Source of the DNA: Nitrospirota bacterium
GTDB lineage: Bacteria > Nitrospirota > Thermodesulfovibrionia > Thermodesulfovibrionales > Dissulfurispiraceae
DNA length: 34,815 bases
NCBI GenBank assembly: GCA_016212685.1
Contig: JACREW010000002.1
Location: 1 to 34,815 of the forward strand
Direction: 5' to 3'
How positions within the stretch are numbered: the first letter of the stretch is position 1; each line of letters opens with the position of its first letter. The notes beneath the pieces are model-generated. The model was not told the origin of the DNA. It was given only the letters and a program-made list of their open reading frames with translations, and made no database searches. The position numbers and the translations under genes were made by a program. Shown one piece after another: positions 31,624-34,815 of the stretch.

Positions 31624-32334
31624 ATGGATTTGAGCATTGTTTTGTGGATGGGAGGTATGCTTTTCAGCCTCGGCATATTTGCCGTAAAAGTCGGCTTTGG
31701 GCTTAGTTTCGGGAGAATGAAATGGAAGGGGTTATTTCTGACTCTTTCTTTATATCTCGCCCTTTTTATTCTTATTGCCATACTCTCGGAACAATTAATC
31801 AAAATCCTTGAGCCTATTCTGAAAAAAGGTCCATATCTCCATGCATTAATGGCAACAGGCATGATTGTGTGGGGAGTTCTTTTGCTCAGAAAACAGAAGA
31901 CAGGAGCCTCCCAACCTCTTAACCTCTCAACCTCTTCTCTGTTGTTATTGATTCCCTGCCCTGTCTGTCTTACTGCCATGACATTTTCCACATGGGCGGC
32001 TCTAAGCGTGATTAAACTGCCGTCTCTCATTGTGGGCATAGGACTGGGCGTTATCTTTGTCCTTTTGACCCTTGCAATTGTGGGTCTGACCCGCATCAAA
32101 CAGACTTCAAGCCCTGAAATCAGTCTGGGACTCGGCATGATTGCAATCGGGCTTTATTTCATGGCTTCTCTGTATCTTCCCGCCAAGATTGAGGAGGCAA
32201 AAGGAGTATATAAATCATTTCTCACCGAAGGCGGCAATATTGCCCTGAATAATAGTATCGGCGTATTTGCACTGCTTTTTGTTACCTTGGTTATTGGTTA
32301 TCTGACAAATAAAAAACGGGAGGTTAAAAAGTGA
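31624..32334 (+). CDS. DUF2162-family membrane protein (putative transporter)
   Basis: The protein has about 236 residues from ATG 31624 (RBS TGAGGTGA at 31611-31618; earlier GTG/ATG codons overlap the RBS). It has six or so transmembrane helices, a conserved LLIPCPVCLTAMTFS segment with two Cys in a Pro-Cys-Pro-x-Cys context, and a cytoplasmic end GYLTNKKREVKK. It resembles the predicted transporters annotated as DUF2162. A Ser/Leu/Asn-rich loop (SQPLNLSTSS, 31911-31938) is micro-repeat-derived. Its stop overlaps the next start, so it forms one unit with ExbB-like, DUF2149 and CobN-like genes. The Cys pair might handle a metal. Confidence 0.8.
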   Translation: MDLSIVLWMGGMLFSLGIFAVKVGFGLSFGRMKWKGLFLTLSLYLALFILIAILSEQLIKILEPILKKGPYLHALMATGMIVWGVLLLRKQKTGASQPLNLSTSSLLLLIPCPVCLTAMTFSTWAALSVIKLPSLIVGIGLGVIFVLLTLAIVGLTRIKQTSSPEISLGLGMIAIGLYFMASLYLPAKIEEAKGVYKSFLTEGGNIALNNSIGVFALLFVTLVIGYLTNKKREVKK

Positions 32335-33011
32335 ATATACTTGCAGGTCTCGAAACATTTCTCTATGTAATATCATCCGCCCTCTTTTATCCGGTAGTTG
32401 CTGGGCTTGTGCTTCTTACATTCTGGATAGTTATTTCCTTCGGCAGCTTTCTGAGGGAGTACATAGATAGAAAGCAGGGGAATTCTTCTGTATTAAACAG
32501 GTATAAAAAGACTCTTGAATCTGAAATTCAATTATTCCATGTCATTGCGAGGGACGGAGTTCCGAAGCAATCTCAAAACGAGATTCCTCGCTTCGCTCGG
32601 AATGACAGCAAACAACATAATGATGCCCTCGATATAAGACTTGAAAGGTTTCTGCAGGAGGCAGAACTCGGACTCATTAAATCCCTTGATAAAATCAGGT
32701 TTGCTATTCGTGTTGGTCCTGCCCTTGGCTTGATGGGCACACTGATACCGATGGGCATCTCCCTTTCCGCCCTTGCACAGGGAGATATGCCTAAAATGGC
32801 AGGAAGCATGGTTACGGCATTCACAACAACTGTTGTAGGACTTGCCTGCGGTGTAGCTGCTTATCTCATGTCACTTGCAAAGGAAAAATGGGTCAGGGCG
32901 GATATGAGGGAAATGGAATATCTCACTGAGCTAACGCTTAGAACACAGAAGGCAGAGGTCAGAAGTCAGACTACAAAGGAGAATGAAGATGAGATTTATG
33001 AAGAGGCGTAG
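32331..33011 (+). CDS. MotA/TolQ/ExbB-family proton channel protein
   Basis: The protein has 226 residues from GTG 32331 (RBS CGGGAGG). The first hydrophobic segment is near the N-terminus (VAGLVLLTFWIVISFGSF). The typical second pair, IRVGPALGLMGTLIPMGISLSAL and MVTAFTTTVVGLACGVAAYLMSL, matches the ExbB/TolQ core that forms the proton channel driving TonB. About 22 residues (VIARDGVPKQSQNEIPRFA and the next few) between the first helix and the conserved domain come from a REP-like palindrome at 32541-32606. The C-terminal VRSQTTKE is also micro-repeat-derived. It overlaps the next gene. Confidence 0.9.
   Translation: MNILAGLETFLYVISSALFYPVVAGLVLLTFWIVISFGSFLREYIDRKQGNSSVLNRYKKTLESEIQLFHVIARDGVPKQSQNEIPRFARNDSKQHNDALDIRLERFLQEAELGLIKSLDKIRFAIRVGPALGLMGTLIPMGISLSALAQGDMPKMAGSMVTAFTTTVVGLACGVAAYLMSLAKEKWVRADMREMEYLTELTLRTQKAEVRSQTTKENEDEIYEEA
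32541..32606. repeat. REP-like palindrome in frame inside the exbB-like gene
   Basis: GTCATTGCGAGGGACGGAG and the converse CGCTCGGAATGAC end arms, with GAAGCAATCTC / GAGATTCCTC inner arms. The length is 66 bases, exactly 22 codons, so the reading frame is kept. Confidence 0.85.
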
Positions 33012-33327
33012 AAGGTTTGATAAATATGAGCAGCCGCTTGAAGACCCTATATCAGGAGTCGCCAATCTTTTTGATGCAAGCGTTGTCTTTATTGTGAGCA
33101 TGATGGTCGCCCTCTTCATGGCCTACAACATGCTGGACCTGCTTGACCCGAAATCAGAGGTGACGATTACAAAAAAGAGTGCCGACGGAAAGATAGAGAT
33201 TGTCACAAAAAAGGGCAAGGAGATTAAGGTTCAAAAAGTGACGGATAAACGATTGGGCGGCGAGGGGGAGAGACTCGGAACAGCGTATCAGCTTAAGGAT
33301 GGGAGGGTTATTTATGTGCCTGAGTAG
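32989..33327 (+). CDS. DUF2149 protein, probable ExbD-like partner
   Basis: The protein has 112 residues from ATG 32989 (AAAGGAG eight bases upstream; an ATG at 32983 is too close to the RBS). It has a basic cytoplasmic N-terminus (MRFMKRRRRFDKYEQ), a single transmembrane helix starting NLFDASVVFIVSMMVALF, and a periplasmic domain with KSADGKIEIVTKKGKEIK and the ending GRVIYVPE. This is the topology of ExbD/TolR, with the Asp at the helix start where ExbD has its essential Asp. It overlaps both neighbours and probably completes the TonB motor with the ExbB-like protein. Confidence 0.85.
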   Translation: MRFMKRRRRFDKYEQPLEDPISGVANLFDASVVFIVSMMVALFMAYNMLDLLDPKSEVTITKKSADGKIEIVTKKGKEIKVQKVTDKRLGGEGERLGTAYQLKDGRVIYVPE

Positions 33328-34815
33328 GTCAGAGTTTAGAGTCAGGAGTTTAGAGTTGAAGGTTATATGGATATTCATAATTCTATTTTTTACTATTCTT
33401 TCAACTGCTGCCAATGCCGAGCCTATAAAAGTAAGTCTTCTCCTCGGCGATACGCATTCAAGGACTGCCATAGAGGCAATAAAATTAGTTCAGAGTCAAG
33501 AGTCCGGAGTTAAGAGTCATGATATTTCATTCCATGTACATCCATCAAAGGACATACGGAATAAAGACCTCAGGCATCTTAAGGAATCTGGGCTTGTGAT
33601 AATCAATATAATGGGAAGGCAGCTTGTAAATACTGTTAAGCCTGAGATTGAAGAGGCAATTAAAAACGGTGCAAAGGTATATGCCGTGGCAGCAAGCGGA
33701 TCGTATAATGATGAGGCCAAAAAACTGGGCATTTTATTGGACAAAAAAATAGAAGAGTATTATCAGCACGGAGGCATTGAAAATCTTAAAAACATGGTTC
33801 TTTACGCATTAAAGAAGGATTTCGATTTTGATGTCTCTTATGGTGATGTGATTAAACTCCCTGAATTCGGGATATACGATTACAGGACAAAGAAGGTTTT
33901 TGAGGATTTTGAGGAATACAAAAAGGTCTACAGTCAAGAGTCAAATCCCCCCTTACCCCCCTTTTCTAAAGGAGGGCATGGGGGGATTAATAAACCGTGG
34001 ATAGGGATGGTTTTTTATAAAAATACTGTTGAATCGGGCCAGACAAAACATCTTGATGCAGTAATTGAAAACCTTGAATCCTCCGGCTTTAATGTCCTGC
34101 CTGTGTACGGCTATCCATCGGAGAATGCGGTGGAGAGATTTTTCTTTAATGAAAGTGGAAAAAGCAGAGTAAATGCGGTAGTTGGCATGTCTTTAAAAAT
34201 GGGCTTGAATCCACAGGTTGCCATACCGCTTCTAACTAAACTGAATGTTCCTGTGATTGACGCCATCACCCTTTATAGCCAGTCAAGAGAGGAGTGGGAA
34301 AAATCCCCTGTGGGTCTTGATATCTTTGAAAGGTCATGGCAGATAGCAGGCCCTGAAATGGCTGGAATTATCCAGCCCACAGTTATTGCGTCAAAGGAGA
34401 AAGTGGTTGATAAAGAGACAGGCATTGAATACATAGAAGAAAGACCGATATCCGAAAGGATAGAGAGGCTTACAGAGAGAGTAAAGGCATGGATAAATCT
34501 TCAGGAAAAGGCAAATAAAGACAAGAGGATTGCCATAATCTATTACAACTACCCGCCCGGCAAGCAGAACATAGGGGCGTCTTATCTAAATGTTCTTCCT
34601 GAGAGCCTTTGGGAGATACTGAACAGGTTGAAGACGGAAGGGTATGGTATAGGAGATAAGGGATTATGCAGCTATGAAGAGCCGTCATTGCGAGGAGTGG
34701 AGCGACGAAGCAATCTTAAAAAAGACGAGATTGCTTCGCCTTCGGCTCGCAATGACAACAACAAGGAATACATCTGTATTAGTAGGGAACAACTTTTTAA
34801 TGATATCCACAATTA
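33314..34815 (+). CDS. CobN/HmuS-like chelatase with signal peptide, 3' end outside window
   Basis: The frame is open from ATG 33314 (RBS GGGAGG, six bases upstream, overlapping the DUF2149 gene) to the end of the window: 500 codons, N-terminal part of a protein that is usually over 1000 residues. A signal peptide-like start (IWIFIILFFTILSTAANAEP) precedes the CobN-type N-terminal domain: KVSLLLGDTHSRTAIEAIKL, GLVIINIMGRQLVNTVKPEI, KPWIGMVFYKNTVESGQTKHLDAVIENLE, then FERSWQIAGPEMAGIIQPTVIASKE and NKDKRIAIIYYNYPPGKQNIGASYLNVLPESLW. Classical CobN inserts cobalt in the cytoplasm; export here suggests a HmuS-type role. Several in-frame repeats interrupt it. Confidence 0.9.
   Translation, partial: MCLSRSEFRVRSLELKVIWIFIILFFTILSTAANAEPIKVSLLLGDTHSRTAIEAIKLVQSQESGVKSHDISFHVHPSKDIRNKDLRHLKESGLVIINIMGRQLVNTVKPEIEEAIKNGAKVYAVAASGSYNDEAKKLGILLDKKIEEYYQHGGIENLKNMVLYALKKDFDFDVSYGDVIKLPEFGIYDYRTKKVFEDFEEYKKVYSQESNPPLPPFSKGGHGGINKPWIGMVFYKNTVESGQTKHLDAVIENLESSGFNVLPVYGYPSENAVERFFFNESGKSRVNAVVGMSLKMGLNPQVAIPLLTKLNVPVIDAITLYSQSREEWEKSPVGLDIFERSWQIAGPEMAGIIQPTVIASKEKVVDKETGIEYIEERPISERIERLTERVKAWINLQEKANKDKRIAIIYYNYPPGKQNIGASYLNVLPESLWEILNRLKTEGYGIGDKGLCSYEEPSLRGVERRSNLKKDEIASPSARNDNNKEYICISREQLFNDIHN
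33488..33520. repeat. AGAGTCAAGAGTCCGGAGTTAAGAGT micro-repeat in the cobN-like gene
   Basis: Seven-base units of the AGAGTCA type in tandem (three to four imperfect copies), read as QSQESGVKS. Related units encode the signal-peptide n-region (33328-33360) and sit just before the palindrome at 33945 (33931-33943). Confidence 0.7.
33945..33988. repeat. C/G-rich palindromic repeat inside the cobN-like gene
   Basis: AATCCCCCCTTACCCCCC and the opposing AGGAGGGCATGGGGGGATT arms. Translated as NPPLPPFSKGGHGGIN between two conserved segments. Confidence 0.85.
34684..34756. repeat. REP-like palindrome inside the cobN-like gene
   Basis: GTCATTGCGAG and CTCGCAATGAC outer arms with CGAAGCAATCT / AGATTGCTTCG inner arms, the same family as 19655-19725 and 32541-32606. 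The frame is kept through it. Confidence 0.88.

Overview
The window looks like chromosomal DNA from a diderm (Gram-negative-type) bacterium with moderate GC. It has an outer membrane (TonB-dependent receptor, CusC/TolC-type channel), chemotaxis (CheV), c-type cytochrome, polyferredoxins and metal and corrinoid uptake. This gene mix and the abundant dispersed short repeats suggest Nitrospirota (Thermodesulfovibrionia-like) or a neighbouring anaerobic/microaerophilic lineage. That is an inference from gene content; no rRNA or tRNA gene is visible.

Layout. (1) 1-5.1 kb: the 3' end of secA, a cupin protein, cheV, a zinc-type MDR dehydrogenase, and a TIGR02757-family gene broken by one in-frame TAA. 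(2) 5.1-16.6 kb, minus strand: a long metal/redox operon. Read in transcription order it encodes a c-type cytochrome, a small secreted protein, an FMN-binding-like protein, a NapH/NosR-like polyferredoxin, a periplasmic protein, a CYCXC-family protein whose frame continues through a UGA (a probable selenoprotein), a Met/His-rich secreted peptide, a FixH/YtkA-like protein, the CusC-CusB-CusA copper/silver efflux pump and a 97-aa membrane protein. (3) 16.7-22.8 kb, minus strand: a small PepSY-like secreted protein with its own terminator, a nitrilase, an OmpR-type two-component pair, a GalT-like protein and a second NapH-like ferredoxin. (4) 22.8-24.5 kb: cca and dtd. (5) 24.6-28.0 kb, plus strand: a CbiM/PDGLE/CbiQ/CbiO cobalt (or nickel) ECF transporter with a terminator-like leader. 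(6) 28.1 kb to the end: a cobalamin riboswitch followed by a TonB-dependent receptor, TonB, DUF2162, ExbB-like, DUF2149 and a CobN-like protein with a signal peptide (cut by the window end).

Three signals deserve attention. First, the CYCXC gene appears to continue through UGA at 12054-12056 into 33 further conserved-looking codons, giving a UxxC motif followed by a bacterial SECIS-like hairpin. Second, the riboswitch-led block resembles the Bacteroidota hmu haem cassette (receptor, CobN-like HmuS, ExbB-like HmuU, DUF2149 HmuV) but is placed under B12 control, with the CobN-like chelatase apparently exported. Third, three minus-strand promoters share tandem TTCATA/TTCAAA half-sites exactly 11 bp apart and 9 bp from a -10-like hexamer, the geometry of an OmpR-family regulator; the two-component pair at 18.3-20.4 kb is a candidate regulator.

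The window is also densely populated by dispersed repeats (at least five palindromic families plus short degenerate direct repeats). Many sit in frame inside conserved genes: the histidine kinase, CbiM, ExbB, CobN-like (several times), CCA transferase, DUF2162 and the TIGR02757 gene. Others form signal peptides or supply stop codons.
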